Below, in pieces: positions 25,935 through 34,597 of a stretch of DNA of 64,000 nt. The translations under genes and the position numbers were made by a program. Numbering within the stretch: the stretch's first letter is position 1; every line of letters starts with the position of its first letter. The notes under the pieces were generated by a model. The model saw only the letters and a list, made by a program, of their open reading frames with translations. It searched no databases and was not told where the DNA came from. Origin of the DNA: Desulforamulus putei DSM 12395. GTDB lineage: Bacteria; Bacillota; Desulfotomaculia; Desulfotomaculales; Desulfotomaculaceae. The DNA is taken from contig NZ_FQUY01000017.1 in assembly GCF_900129195.1 (NCBI RefSeq), positions 1 to 64,000 of the forward strand, read 5' to 3'.

Positions 25935-26609
25935 ATGAAATTTGTTACCCTTACAGCCAATGCCAGCGGGGCCGCCCGGGCTGCCCGGGAGGGGTTGGTG
26001 GTGATGGTGGTGGACGTTATCGACATGTCCACCACTCTGGAAGCTGCCCTGGATGCCGGGGCTCTGGCTGTTTTAGGAGCCAGCCCGGACGGAGCGTCCC
26101 CGCCGGTGGAGCTGAATCCCGCAGCCATTGGCAGACGGGCGGCGGAAATGGCCCTGGCGGCGGGAACCGGCGTGGTCCTGGTAACGGAACCCCGGGTGGG
26201 CACTGACCGGGAAAGGGCCGAGAATGCTTCCAGGCTGCTGGCGGGGGTGTGCCAGGCTGGAGCAGAAGTAACCGCCATTATCCCCAACTTGGGGGCCGAG
26301 ACCCCCAAGATCTGTGACCTGGCCGGTAAAGTTGTGGTGGCTGCCACCGGAACCGGCGGTGTTGCTTACGATGCCGCCTTTACCGCCGGCGCCCCGGCAA
26401 TAATCACCGGCACGGTGGCCAGAACCCTTAAAAAGAAAGGTTCCGCCCCGGCCAGGGCCGCCGCCCGGAGAGCCATAGAAGCGGCTCATCAATACAACAC
26501 CGGCATCTGTGTGGTGGCAGCCAGCGCCAACTCTCTGGAGGACCTGCTGGCGGCTGAATACATTATGAAGGCGATCATCGAAGAGGGTTTTTTAACTGTG
26601 AAAAAGTAG
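25935..26609 (+). CDS. ComB-like (2-phosphosulfolactate phosphatase family) protein
   Basis: 224 aa, Ala/Gly-rich. VVMVVDVIDMSTTLEAALDAGALAVLGASPDG corresponds to the N-terminal nucleophile region of ComB, where VVVDVLRASTT is usual. Later segments are PNLGAETPKICDLAGKVVVAATGTGG and AASANSLEDLLAAEYI. ComB dephosphorylates 2-phosphosulfolactate in coenzyme M and sulfolactate pathways. The divergence seen here makes the substrate doubtful. ATG at 25935 after GGGAGGGAG is chosen. It stands alone, upstream of spoIIM. Confidence 0.55.
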   Translation: MKFVTLTANASGAARAAREGLVVMVVDVIDMSTTLEAALDAGALAVLGASPDGASPPVELNPAAIGRRAAEMALAAGTGVVLVTEPRVGTDRERAENASRLLAGVCQAGAEVTAIIPNLGAETPKICDLAGKVVVAATGTGGVAYDAAFTAGAPAIITGTVARTLKKKGSAPARAAARRAIEAAHQYNTGICVVAASANSLEDLLAAEYIMKAIIEEGFLTVKK

Positions 26610-26683
26610 GTCCCCTGCACTGCCCCCCTCACCCCAGGTTTAGGCCGGGATCTGCGGGGATAATGGAATCACCCACCCCCGGG

Positions 26684-26701
26684 TTTGTCTACACCCTGAG
26701 A
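26684..26701 (-). repeat. Relic end of the ~180-bp repeat
   Basis: GGTTTGTCTACACCCTGAG matches the end of copy 2 (GGTTTGTCTACAGTCTGG) over most positions, but the rest of the element is absent. It suggests an old, mostly deleted copy. Confidence 0.35.
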
Positions 26702-26812
26702 CCCGATCAAGCGGTCCGGGGCTTTCTTGATTCCCGGTACTATTTGGCCTGACCCCTAGCATAAATATGTACAGGAGTTGTCAACAGTTCCTGGACATGG
26801 CGGGGTGATGGC

Positions 26813-27445
26813 TTGGCAAAAAGTTTTAAAAAAATGTGGAAATCCTCCTTGCGTGAGAGCTGGCCCATTTATTTGTTAGCGCTGGTAACCCTCATTGCCG
26901 GGATTTGCTTCGGCAGTTGGGGTGCCCACAACCTGGACAGTTCTCAAGCCGGTCAGCTTTCAGTGGTTTTGGACAGCTTTGTCAACCAGGCAGGCAGTAT
27001 CATGGTGGACCGCCCCCAGGTGGTGAAAAGCGCCATTACCAATAATCTTTTTTTTATCGGTCTCGTTTATTTTCTGGGGCTTACCGTCATTGGGATGCCG
27101 GCCATCCTGGCCCTGCTGTTTGCCAGAGGGTTTTCCCTGGGATTTACCGTGAGTTTTCTGACCAGGGATAAGGTCGGTGAAGGGATGGTCATTGCCTTGA
27201 CCTCGGTGGTGCCACAGAATATCCTGCTTATTCCGGCCATCTATATGGCCGGTGTGGTGGCTTTGTCCTTTTCCTGGCTTCTCATCAGAAGGTTTCTTAA
27301 TTCCAGACATCCTGTGCTGCCGGGGCTAATCGGGTACCATGTGCTGATTCTGGTTGTCTGCTGTATTGCCGCAGCGGCGGGTCTGGTGGAAGCCTTTATC
27401 ACACCGGACTTAACCAAAGCAGCAGTGAATTTATTAATTAAATGA
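26813..27445 (+). CDS. spoIIM: Stage II sporulation protein M
   Basis: 210 aa, about five membrane helices. SpoIIM works with SpoIID and SpoIIP in septal peptidoglycan dissolution and engulfment. The family pattern includes an N-terminal helix (IYLLALVTLIAGICFG), NNLFFIGLVYFLGLTVIGMPAILALLFARGFSLGFTV and VPQNILLIPAIY. TTG at 26813 follows GGGGTGA. As in Bacillus, it lies upstream of yqzK-xerD-deoB; here two minus-strand genes intervene. Confidence 0.9.
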   Translation: MAKSFKKMWKSSLRESWPIYLLALVTLIAGICFGSWGAHNLDSSQAGQLSVVLDSFVNQAGSIMVDRPQVVKSAITNNLFFIGLVYFLGLTVIGMPAILALLFARGFSLGFTVSFLTRDKVGEGMVIALTSVVPQNILLIPAIYMAGVVALSFSWLLIRRFLNSRHPVLPGLIGYHVLILVVCCIAAAAGLVEAFITPDLTKAAVNLLIK

Positions 27446-27462
27446 CCTGATAACGGAATAAA

Positions 27463-27500
27463 AAACAGGCTCCGGCGCTTACACAGGCAGGAGCCTGTTT
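27463..27500. terminator. Bidirectional terminator
   Basis: AAACAGGCTCC (27463-27473) pairs with GGAGCCTGTTT (27490-27500), with A- and T-rich flanks on both strands. It serves spoIIM and the convergent DUF441 gene. Confidence 0.85.
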
Positions 27501-27954
27501 ATTTAAACCAGTAAATCACTTCCAAAAATAGGGCTGTCAAACCTGCAGCCATTAACGGTCCAATGGGAATGCCTCCCAAAAAAACGATGCCGATAATGGA
27601 ACCAATCACCATGCCAAAAATTAACTGGGGGTCCAGTTTTAGCAGTTTGAGACCTTCGCCATTCATATGGGTGGCCAGCGCTCCGCCAATTAATGCCAGA
27701 ATGCCCTGGGGTGAGAGGGTTGCTTTCAACAAATCCCAATAAACCAGATTATCATGGGCCAGAGGGACGAGAACGGATAACATCAAAAAGATCAAACCCG
27801 CCTCAAGGCCTCGTCGTTCTAAAATATTGATAAAGCGGTTTAGCTTGCTTAATTTCAGAATTAATAAAATACAGGCTGAAGTGGCCAGCAAAGTAGAGTC
27901 GGCAGCAAAACCCATTAATAATAAAGCCAGTAAAAATATGTTCCCCTTTTGCAA
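27499..27954 (-). CDS. DUF441 family membrane protein
   Basis: 151 aa, four to five hydrophobic helices. The DUF441 pattern is clear: GLEAGLIFLMLSVLVPLAHD, LIGGALATHMNGEGLKLLK and GMVIGSIIGIVFLGGIPIGPLMAAGLTA. Function unknown. TTG at 27954 has GGGAGG correctly spaced; a GTG three codons earlier overlaps the ribosome site. It is convergent with spoIIM. Confidence 0.82.
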   Translation of the reverse strand: MQKGNIFLLALLLMGFAADSTLLATSACILLILKLSKLNRFINILERRGLEAGLIFLMLSVLVPLAHDNLVYWDLLKATLSPQGILALIGGALATHMNGEGLKLLKLDPQLIFGMVIGSIIGIVFLGGIPIGPLMAAGLTALFLEVIYWFK

Positions 27955-28019
27955 CCAATCCACCTCCCAACTTCTACCACCCTCAACTCATCCTATGCTT
28001 GGTAAAGAAAACAATATAC

Positions 28020-28046
28020 CAAAAAAAAGACCCTGCATTGAGGGTC
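28020..28046 (-). terminator. Terminator of the small minus-strand gene
   Basis: GACCCT (28029-28034) and AGGGTC (28041-28046) form a stem. On the minus strand it is followed by an eight-to-nine-base T run (28020-28028). Confidence 0.75.
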
Positions 28047-28055
28047 GGCTTGAAA

Positions 28056-28292
28056 CTATTTTTTTTGTTGTAATTCCATAAGATGACTATGGAAGGACAG
28101 CATGTTGGCATGCATATTTTCAAATCCTCCCCGGATGCTTTCCAGCGAACGTTTGGTTTCTAAAATAAAAGTTTTTGCGTTGTCAAAGTAACGTTCTACT
28201 TCTTGTTCTGTGCCTAATATTAATAAAATTAAGATTAAAAAAAGAGTGAAGGGACTTTGACTGTCTAGTGCACGAAAATGATTTTGATCCAT
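28056..28292 (-). CDS. Small single-pass membrane protein, unknown
   Basis: 78 aa. One hydrophobic helix near residues 16-28 (TLFLILILLILG) is followed by a charged, probably helical tail with EVERYFDNAKTFILETKRSLESI. No family recognised. The ATG has GGAGGTG upstream and a good terminator follows, so it is likely a real single-gene transcript. It is divergent from the yqzK-like gene, with a perfect 9-bp-arm palindrome in the space between. Confidence 0.6.
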   Translation of the reverse strand: MDQNHFRALDSQSPFTLFLILILLILGTEQEVERYFDNAKTFILETKRSLESIRGGFENMHANMLSFHSHLMELQQKK

Positions 28293-28313
28293 AGGGGCAC
28301 CTCCGTGATATTT

Positions 28314-28334
28314 ATATCCTTACTGTAAGGATAT
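28314..28334. promoter_or_regulatory. Perfect palindrome between divergent genes
   Basis: ATATCCTTA-CTG-TAAGGATAT, 9-bp arms. It lies 22 bp upstream of the minus-strand small gene and ~96 bp upstream of the yqzK-like gene. It is a candidate operator for a dimeric repressor; the regulator is unknown. Confidence 0.45.
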
Positions 28335-28429
28335 GGGTATATTTCTATTTTTGTGATAGTCCATCTTTTTTGATTTCGGATTTGGTCAGGTATATTTATT
28401 TATAAAGTGAAATAAAAGGAGGGTATCGT

Positions 28430-28696
28430 GTGCTGGTCGTTTTCATTACCAGGATTAAGCATAAGATCTTAAAAGGATTGAGGTTTGCGCTGGTCCTTAT
28501 GATACTGGCTATTTTATTGTCGCAGCTGGCGGGTCTGTTGAAGGCTGCCGGGTTTTACACAGAGGAGAAAATCCCCAGCGGCAACCCGATGAAAGTAATG
28601 GCGCCGGTCTCCGAGGCCTGTGACGATGAAAACGAGTATGGTATTTTGGAACATTTAATAGAACAATTACTAAAATATAAACATGGGGAAAAATAA
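28430..28696 (+). CDS. YqzK-like (DUF4227-type) small membrane protein
   Basis: 88 aa. An N-terminal basic stretch and one helix (~17-38, LRFALVLMILAILLSQLAGLL) precede an acidic tail (EACDDENEYGILEHLIEQLL). Sequence evidence is slim. Size, topology and position directly upstream of xerD match yqzK in Bacillus, but the fur gene found there is absent. GTG at 28430 follows AGGAGGG. Confidence 0.5.
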   Translation: MLVVFITRIKHKILKGLRFALVLMILAILLSQLAGLLKAAGFYTEEKIPSGNPMKVMAPVSEACDDENEYGILEHLIEQLLKYKHGEK

Positions 28697-28722
28697 AAAA
28701 AGGAAATCTATGGATTTTGTTG

Positions 28723-28752
28723 AAGTAGTCCAAAAAATTTGGACTACTTTTT
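28723..28752 (+). terminator. Rho-independent terminator before xerD
   Basis: AAGTAGTCCAAA (28723-28734) pairs with TTTGGACTACTT (28738-28749) around a 3-nt loop, and a T run follows. Twelve base pairs; it insulates xerD from the upstream gene. Confidence 0.85.
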
Positions 28753-28770
28753 ATGTTAAGGAGGAGGGAA

Positions 28771-29661
28771 ATGGAACGCTGGTTGGAAGAATTCATCCAC
28801 TACCTGGCAGTTGAGAGGGGTCTGGCCCAAAATACATTAGCCTCCTACCGAATAGACCTCAATCAGTATCTGACTCATTTAAGAGGACAAGGGGTTACTT
28901 CCCCGGGACAGACGGACCGGAACCATATTTTGTCGCATCTTTATAAATTACAAAAGGAAGGGAAGGCGCCTGCCACCGTCTCCCGGCATTTGGCAGCCCT
29001 AAAGCATTTTTACCGTTTTTTACTGGCCGACGGGGTGATCTCGGAAGACCCTACCGCCAGCCTGGAATCCCCCAAACTGGCCCAGCGACTTCCAAAGGTG
29101 CTTTCCACCACGGAAGTGGAAACCCTGTTAAGCCAACCGCAATTGGCAGATCCTGCAGGAATCAGGGATAAAGCGATGCTGGAACTGATTTATGCCACCG
29201 GCATCCGGGTTTCTGAACTGGTGTCCTTGAACCTGCAGGATGTTGAACTGGACATGGGTTATATCCGGTGCTTTGGCAAAGGGTCCAAGGAACGCATTAT
29301 CCCCCTGGGTTCAGTGGCAATCCACTACGTGCGGGAATACCTGTCCAGATCGAGGGTCAAACTAACCAGGGGAAAAGCAGAACACCCGGCGCTTTTTGTC
29401 AATGTGCAGGGGAAGCGATTAACCCGGCAGGGTTTTTGGAAGATTATCAAGAAATATGCCCGGGAAGGGAAAATTGATAAGCCCATCACACCCCACACGT
29501 TAAGACACTCCTTTGCCACTCACCTGTTGGAAAACGGAGCGGACCTGCGGGCGGTGCAGGAAATGTTGGGCCATGCGGATATTTCCACCACTCAGATTTA
29601 TACCCACCTCACAAAAGTCCGGCTGCGCGAGGTTTACACCAACGCCCACCCGAGAGCTTAA
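28771..29661 (+). CDS. xerD: Site-specific tyrosine recombinase XerD
   Basis: 296 aa, exactly the usual length. The N-terminal SAM-like core-binding domain (~1-85) is followed by the catalytic domain with ATGIRVSELVSL (Arg), HTLRHSFATHLLENG (H-x-x-R) and LGHADISTTQIYTHL (His and nucleophilic Tyr). It resolves chromosome dimers with XerC. ATG at 28771 after AAGGAGGAGGG is chosen over an upstream ATG at 28753. As in Bacillus, it is followed by deoB. Confidence 0.92.
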   Translation: MERWLEEFIHYLAVERGLAQNTLASYRIDLNQYLTHLRGQGVTSPGQTDRNHILSHLYKLQKEGKAPATVSRHLAALKHFYRFLLADGVISEDPTASLESPKLAQRLPKVLSTTEVETLLSQPQLADPAGIRDKAMLELIYATGIRVSELVSLNLQDVELDMGYIRCFGKGSKERIIPLGSVAIHYVREYLSRSRVKLTRGKAEHPALFVNVQGKRLTRQGFWKIIKKYAREGKIDKPITPHTLRHSFATHLLENGADLRAVQEMLGHADISTTQIYTHLTKVRLREVYTNAHPRA

Positions 29662-29688
29662 GAAACCATTGCATAAGGAGTGATTCCT

Positions 29689-30870
29689 TTGGGTCAAAGA
29701 AAAGTGAACAAAGTAACGTTAATTGTTTTGGACAGTGTGGGAATCGGAGAACTGCCGGACGCCGGTGACTATGGGGATCAAGGAAGCAACACACTGGCCA
29801 ATGTGGCCAGGGCAGTGCAGGGATTAAAGCTACCCAACCTGGGCCGGTTAGGGCTGGGCAACATTCATCCCATTAAAGGGGTTCCGGCAACTGCCGAACC
29901 CTTGGGAGCCTACGGCAAAATGGCTGAAAAATCAAAGGGGAAGGATACCACCACAGGACACTGGGAACTGGCCGGTATTATTTTGGAAAAGCCCTTTCCC
30001 ACCTATCCCCAGGGTTTTCCCCCGGAAATTATTACGGAGTATGAAAAAAGAATCGGCCGCAGGGTGCTGGGCAATGTGGTGGCCTCCGGCACGCAAATTA
30101 TCGAGGAACTGGGACAGGAACACATGGCCACCGGTTCCCCCATTGTTTACACCTCGGCGGACAGTGTGTTCCAGGTGGCGGCCCATGAAGAAATTATTCC
30201 CCTGGAGGAACTCTACCGGATATGTGAAATTGCCCGGGAAATGTTAGACGGTGAGCACAGGGTGGGCCGGGTCATTGCCCGTCCCTTTGTGGGACAGCCC
30301 GGTTCCTTCAAACGGACCGCCAACCGGCATGACTATGCTGTGCCCCCGCCAACTCCCAATATTCTTACGCTTCTGCAAGAGGCCGGTATTAAGACAATGG
30401 GTGTGGGCAAAATTTATGATATTTTTGCCGGCGTGGGGATTTCCGAAACGGTTAAAGTCAAAGACAATATGGATGGCGTAGACCAAACCATAAAATTCAT
30501 GAAAAACTCCCGGGAGGGCCTCATCTTTGCCAACCTGGTGGAATATGATTCGGTTTACGGGCACCGTAACGACCCGGTGGGTTACGCCAGGGCGTTAGAG
30601 CAATTTGACCAAAGGTTGCCTCAAATTATGGATGCCATGCTGCCGGACGAGGTTTTAATCCTCACTGCGGATCATGGCTGCGACCCCACCACCGACAGTA
30701 CCGACCACAGCCGGGAGTATGTTCCCCTGCTGGTATACGGCAAACCGGTGAAGGGAGGCGTCAATCTGGGCACCCGGGCGTCCTTCAGTGACGTGGCTGC
30801 CACCCTGGCGGATTTCTTCGGCCTGCCCTTTAAGATGGGGTCAAGCTTTGCGGCCCAGGTTTTACTTTAA
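29689..30870 (+). CDS. deoB: Phosphopentomutase
   Basis: 393 aa. Interconverts (deoxy)ribose 1- and 5-phosphate. Alkaline-phosphatase-fold metal motifs are [24 protein letters not shown] (residues ~10-33), [11 protein letters not shown] (phosphorylated Thr region, ~83-93) and [22 protein letters not shown] near 330. TTG at 29689 has AAGGAG eight bases upstream; GTG at 29680 overlaps that site. It works with the adjacent nucleoside phosphorylase in nucleoside salvage. Confidence 0.95.
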   Translation: MGQRKVNKVTLIVLDSVGIGELPDAGDYGDQGSNTLANVARAVQGLKLPNLGRLGLGNIHPIKGVPATAEPLGAYGKMAEKSKGKDTTTGHWELAGIILEKPFPTYPQGFPPEIITEYEKRIGRRVLGNVVASGTQIIEELGQEHMATGSPIVYTSADSVFQVAAHEEIIPLEELYRICEIAREMLDGEHRVGRVIARPFVGQPGSFKRTANRHDYAVPPPTPNILTLLQEAGIKTMGVGKIYDIFAGVGISETVKVKDNMDGVDQTIKFMKNSREGLIFANLVEYDSVYGHRNDPVGYARALEQFDQRLPQIMDAMLPDEVLILTADHGCDPTTDSTDHSREYVPLLVYGKPVKGGVNLGTRASFSDVAATLADFFGLPFKMGSSFAAQVLL

Positions 30871-30896
30871 AAAGGGAGAAAAGAGGGATTTATACC

Positions 30897-32222
30897 ATGC
30901 GCATGGTGGACATCATTCTTAAAAAAAGACGGGGACAAGAACTGAGCACCGAAGAAATAAACTTCTTTATCGAGGGCTATACCAGGGAAAATATACCGGA
31001 TTACCAGGCCGCTGCCTTCCTGATGGCGGCCTTTTTTCAGGGCTTAACTCCCAGGGAAACCGGGGATTTAACCCTGGCCATGGCCCGTTCCGGGGACCAG
31101 GCAGATTTATCTTCCATACCCGGTCGTAAGGTAGATAAACATTCCACCGGCGGCGTGGGAGATAAAACCACACTGGTACTGGGACCGCTGGTGGCAGCCG
31201 CGGGGGTGCCGGTGGCCAAAATGTCCGGCCGGGGGTTGGGTCATACCGGCGGCACCATTGACAAGCTGGAATCCGTTCCGGGCTTTCAGGTAGCCATGGA
31301 CAACAGGAGCTTTCTGGACCAGGTGAACCGGGTAAAGCTGGCGGTGGTGGCCCAAACAGGGCACCTGGCCCCGGCAGATAAAAAACTTTATGCCCTGCGG
31401 GATGTTACCGCCACTGTAGACAGCATCCCCCTGATTGCAGCTTCGGTTATGAGCAAAAAGATTGCTGCCGGAGCGGATGCCATTGTGCTGGACGTCAAGG
31501 TAGGCAGCGGGGCCTTTATGAAAAGCCCCGGGGAGGCCTTTACCCTTGCCGGGACCATGGTGGACATCGGGACCCGGGTGGGGCGGCAAACCGTGGCCCT
31601 GGTTACCGACATGGACCAACCCCTGGGTAATGCCGTAGGCAATGCTCTGGAAGTCAAGGAGGCCATTGATACCCTCAAGGGCAAAGGTCCCCGGGACTTG
31701 CGTGAGTTATGTCTAACATTAGGCAGTGAGATGATCCTGCTGGCCGGGCTTGCAAGGGACCTGGAAACTGCCCGCAGCCGCCTGGAGCAGATCCTGGACA
31801 GCGGTCTGGCCCTGGATAAGTTTAGAGAGTTCATCACTGCCCAGGGTGGCAATGCGCAGATCATTGAAAGATATGAACTGTTGCCCCATGCTCCCATTGC
31901 CCAAACCGTATTTGCTGATGTTGAAGGTTATGTTAGAGAAATTCAGGCTGAACAAGTGGGCCTGGCGGCCATGACCCTCGGGGCCGGACGTGCCACAAAG
32001 GATTCGGCCATTGATTTGTCCGTTGGCGTGGTGCTTCATAAAAAAGTTGGAGACAAGGTTAATGCCGGAGATCCAATGTTTGAGATATATGCCACGAATA
32101 GAGAAAATGCAGTCCTGGCGGAGAAGATTATCCGCCAGGCTTACAGCATCGGCAAGGAACCACCGGTCAGAAGAAATCTTATACTGGGGAAAGTAACAAA
32201 AGAAGGAGTATCAGAGTGTTGA
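30897..32222 (+). CDS. pdp: Pyrimidine-nucleoside phosphorylase
   Basis: 441 aa. Cleaves uridine, thymidine and deoxyuridine with phosphate. The family signature [20 protein letters not shown] is at residues ~109-128, and [23 protein letters not shown] (phosphate site) is at ~79-101. The start [17 protein letters not shown] is typical. The TGA stop at 32220-32222 coincides with the left edge of a truncated 180-bp-type repeat. Bacillus has a purine nucleoside phosphorylase at this position; the replacement is common in other Firmicutes. Confidence 0.95.
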   Translation: MRMVDIILKKRRGQELSTEEINFFIEGYTRENIPDYQAAAFLMAAFFQGLTPRETGDLTLAMARSGDQADLSSIPGRKVDKHSTGGVGDKTTLVLGPLVAAAGVPVAKMSGRGLGHTGGTIDKLESVPGFQVAMDNRSFLDQVNRVKLAVVAQTGHLAPADKKLYALRDVTATVDSIPLIAASVMSKKIAAGADAIVLDVKVGSGAFMKSPGEAFTLAGTMVDIGTRVGRQTVALVTDMDQPLGNAVGNALEVKEAIDTLKGKGPRDLRELCLTLGSEMILLAGLARDLETARSRLEQILDSGLALDKFREFITAQGGNAQIIERYELLPHAPIAQTVFADVEGYVREIQAEQVGLAAMTLGAGRATKDSAIDLSVGVVLHKKVGDKVNAGDPMFEIYATNRENAVLAEKIIRQAYSIGKEPPVRRNLILGKVTKEGVSEC

Positions 32223-32272
32223 CAAACCACTTCCGGTAAGCAGGTAGACTGGCTATTCCAAAAGCGAGTGGA
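32221..32272 (+). repeat. Truncated copy of the ~180-bp repeat
   Basis: GACAAACC then GGTAAGCAGG, and GGCTATTCCAAAAGCGA, match the left ~50 nt of copy 1 in the same orientation. The long palindromic core is missing. It begins inside the pdp stop codon. Confidence 0.75.
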
Positions 32273-32396
32273 GCGTTCGGCTGCGTTGCTTTAAATTTTT
32301 TCCAAAAACTCCCTCCCTTTTTTACAGCATATAACATCGCCAAAAGATAACAATAATAGGAGCAGATGAAAAGAGAACCTTGGAGGGGGAAAGTCA

Positions 32397-33650
32397 ATGA
32401 AACGAAAGTTTAAATTTATCCTAATCAGTTTAGTCTGTCTACTCTTATCCTTAACGCTTTGTTTATCTTCCGCCATGGCAGTGCCAGCAGCTCAAAACCC
32501 GGCGAAAACTCGGCAAAGTGAGGGAAGCCAGGGGCCAAAGCCTGCTCCCAAGGACAGCGTGGGAAGCAAGTCTTCCTCTTCATCCCAGCTGGAAACCACT
32601 GCTGAGACGGCTGTTTTGATGGATTACAGTTCAGGGCAAATTTTACTTGATAAAAACATGCACCAGTCCCGGCCCATGGCCAGTGTCACCAAGTTAATGA
32701 CCATGCTGCTGATCTGCGAAGCAGAGGCCCAGGGCAAAATTAAAATGACGGACAAAGTGGTAATCAGTGAACATGCCGCCAGCATGGGTGGTTCCCAAAT
32801 TTTCCTGGAGCCCGGCGAAGAAATGACCGCAAAGGAATTGTTAATTTCTATTGCCACCGGCTCCGCCAACGATGCCAGTGTGGCCATGGCCGAACAGGTT
32901 GCCGGTTCAGAAGAGGCCTTTGTGGCTATGATGAATGACAAGGTTAAGGAAATGGGGTTAAAGAATACTCATTTTTCCAATCCCACCGGTTTGCCAGTAG
33001 ACAATCACTATACATCCGCCTATGATATGGCCCAGATACTGCGTGAATGTCTGAGGTATCCTTTATTCCGGGAAGTTTCTTCCATTTACGAATATGACCT
33101 CCGGGGTGGGGAGTTCAAGCTGTGGAATACCAATAAGCTCTTGAAATGGTATCCCGGAGCCGATGCCGGTAAAACCGGTTGGACCAATGAAGCCAGTTAT
33201 TGCCTGGCTGCATCGGCAAAACGGGACGGTTTGCGTCTTGTTTCGGTGGTACTGGGCTGTCCCATGCCGCGTACTCATTTCCAGGAAACCATCAAACTGT
33301 TCAACTATGGTTTTGCTAGGTACAAGGCAGTGAACCTGGCCGAAGCAGGACAGGTGGTCAAGGAAATTGCGGTTGGCAAAGGGGAAATTGACAAGGTTAA
33401 AGTGATTACCAAAGATCCCGTTGGTCTGGTGGTCCCCAAAGGGCAGGAGAAAACCGTACAGGGCAAAATGAACCTGCCGGACATGCTGGATGCCCCCGTC
33501 AAAAAGGGACAGGTAATTGGCAACTATGTCTTAACCAAAGACGGCCGGGAAGTCCTCAAAGTGGATCTGGTGGCAGCCCGGGACGTCAAGAAAGCTTCAC
33601 CTGTGCAACTGTTAAATGATATGCTGGACAGAGTTTACAGCCTGGATTAA
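32397..33650 (+). CDS. dacF: D-alanyl-D-alanine carboxypeptidase DacF
   Basis: 417 aa. Penicillin-binding protein of the S11 class. A signal peptide (~1-28, KFILISLVCLLLSLTLCLSS) ends at AMA, and a Pro/Ser-rich linker follows to ~60. Active-site motifs are SVTK (~98), SAN (~160) and KTG (~257). The C-terminal PBP5-type domain (~300-400) is present. It trims spore peptidoglycan in the forespore. It is followed by a strong terminator and then spoIIAA, as in Bacillus. Confidence 0.92.
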   Translation: MKRKFKFILISLVCLLLSLTLCLSSAMAVPAAQNPAKTRQSEGSQGPKPAPKDSVGSKSSSSSQLETTAETAVLMDYSSGQILLDKNMHQSRPMASVTKLMTMLLICEAEAQGKIKMTDKVVISEHAASMGGSQIFLEPGEEMTAKELLISIATGSANDASVAMAEQVAGSEEAFVAMMNDKVKEMGLKNTHFSNPTGLPVDNHYTSAYDMAQILRECLRYPLFREVSSIYEYDLRGGEFKLWNTNKLLKWYPGADAGKTGWTNEASYCLAASAKRDGLRLVSVVLGCPMPRTHFQETIKLFNYGFARYKAVNLAEAGQVVKEIAVGKGEIDKVKVITKDPVGLVVPKGQEKTVQGKMNLPDMLDAPVKKGQVIGNYVLTKDGREVLKVDLVAARDVKKASPVQLLNDMLDRVYSLD

Positions 33651-33654
33651 TTTG

Positions 33655-33686
33655 AAAAGCAGCCGTTCACCATACGGCTGCTTTTT
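33655..33686 (+). terminator. Terminator between dacF and spoIIAA
   Basis: AAAAGCAGCCG (33655-33665) pairs exactly with CGGCTGCTTTT (33675-33685), with T at 33681-33686. Confidence 0.85.
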
Positions 33687-33712
33687 CGACATTCATTTTG
33701 GAAAAATTTAGA

Positions 33713-33738
33713 AGGAATTACCCGGACTAAAGTAGAAC
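33713..33738 (+). promoter_or_regulatory. Probable sigma-H promoter of the spoIIA operon
   Basis: AGGAATTA, 11 nt, then GTAGAAC fits the sigma-H pattern RnAGGAWWW-N11/12-RnnGAAT except for the last base. It lies just upstream of spoIIAA, whose operon is sigma-H dependent in Bacillus. Confidence 0.5.
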
Positions 33739-33780
33739 TTGCCACCAGTAACAAGATATTAGGAAGGAGAGACTGGCGGG

Positions 33781-34119
33781 ATGCACTTGGACATGGAATA
33801 TCAACAGGATACCTTGCTGGCTCGCCTGGGAGGAGAATTGGACCTGGGTGTGGCGGATCAATTGCGTAAAGCTTTAGATAATCAATTAACGGAAAAGAAA
33901 ATCAAATACTTAATCTTAAACTTATCCCGGGTCACCTTTATTGACAGTTCCGGGTTAGGCGTCATCTTAGGTCGTTACAAGCGTCTGGTCCATTCCGGGG
34001 GTAAAGTCATTCTGGTGGGGGCACAGCCGCAGGTGAAAAGAATCCTGGAGCTCTCGGGCCTCCTGCAAATCATGGAAGATTATCCGGATGAAAACCAAGC
34101 CCTGAGCAAGATTGTTTAA
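33781..34119 (+). CDS. spoIIAA: Anti-sigma F factor antagonist
   Basis: 112 aa STAS-domain protein. The phosphorylatable serine lies in FIDSSGLGVILGRYKRL near residue 58. Unphosphorylated SpoIIAA releases sigma F from SpoIIAB in the forespore. The ATG at 33781 follows AGGAAGGAG. First gene of the spoIIAA-spoIIAB-sigF operon. Confidence 0.95.
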   Translation: MHLDMEYQQDTLLARLGGELDLGVADQLRKALDNQLTEKKIKYLILNLSRVTFIDSSGLGVILGRYKRLVHSGGKVILVGAQPQVKRILELSGLLQIMEDYPDENQALSKIV

Positions 34120-34130
34120 AAGGAGTGGTT

Positions 34131-34580
34131 ATGGTGAAGATTCTCAACCGGTGTACCCTGGAGTTTACCAGCATTCCGGAAAATGTGGCTTTTGCCCGGG
34201 TGGCTGTGGCAGCCTTCGCCTCACAGTTGGACTGTACCTTGCCGGAGTTGGAAGAAATTAAGGTGGCTGTTTCCGAAGCGGTGGGCAATGCCATCATTCA
34301 CGGCTACCGCAATAGACAGGATAAAACTGTGCGCGTGAACGTTACTATTTATAAGGAAGGTTTAGAAATACGGGTGGAAGACAGCGGTGCCGGCATTGCC
34401 GATATCGACCTGGCCATGCAGCCGGCTTATTCCACCGACCCTGAACGAATGGGATTGGGATTTGTTTTTATGCAGTCTTTCAGTGATCGCCTGCAGGTGG
34501 ATTCATCTCCGGGGAAGGGTACCACGGTGACCATGTTTAAACAAATCGGGCAGCGTGGAGCTAAAGCACGGGCAAATTAA
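34131..34580 (+). CDS. spoIIAB: Anti-sigma F factor (serine kinase)
   Basis: 149 aa. GHKL ATPase/kinase boxes: AVSEAVGNAIIHGYRN (N box, ~45), VEDSGAGIADI (G1, ~83) and MGLGFVFMQSF (G2, ~107). It holds sigma F inactive and phosphorylates SpoIIAA. ATG at 34131 is chosen; GTG at 34125 overlaps the ribosome site AAAGGAG and GTG at 34134 is also possible. Confidence 0.95.
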   Translation: MVKILNRCTLEFTSIPENVAFARVAVAAFASQLDCTLPELEEIKVAVSEAVGNAIIHGYRNRQDKTVRVNVTIYKEGLEIRVEDSGAGIADIDLAMQPAYSTDPERMGLGFVFMQSFSDRLQVDSSPGKGTTVTMFKQIGQRGAKARAN

Positions 34581-34597
34581 GAAAAGGCGGGCTGCCC

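Noticed and set aside
32320-32360. Sigma-F promoter (GCATA) upstream of dacF
   Set aside because: GCATA is present, but no convincing GGnnAnAnTR -10 at the right distance.
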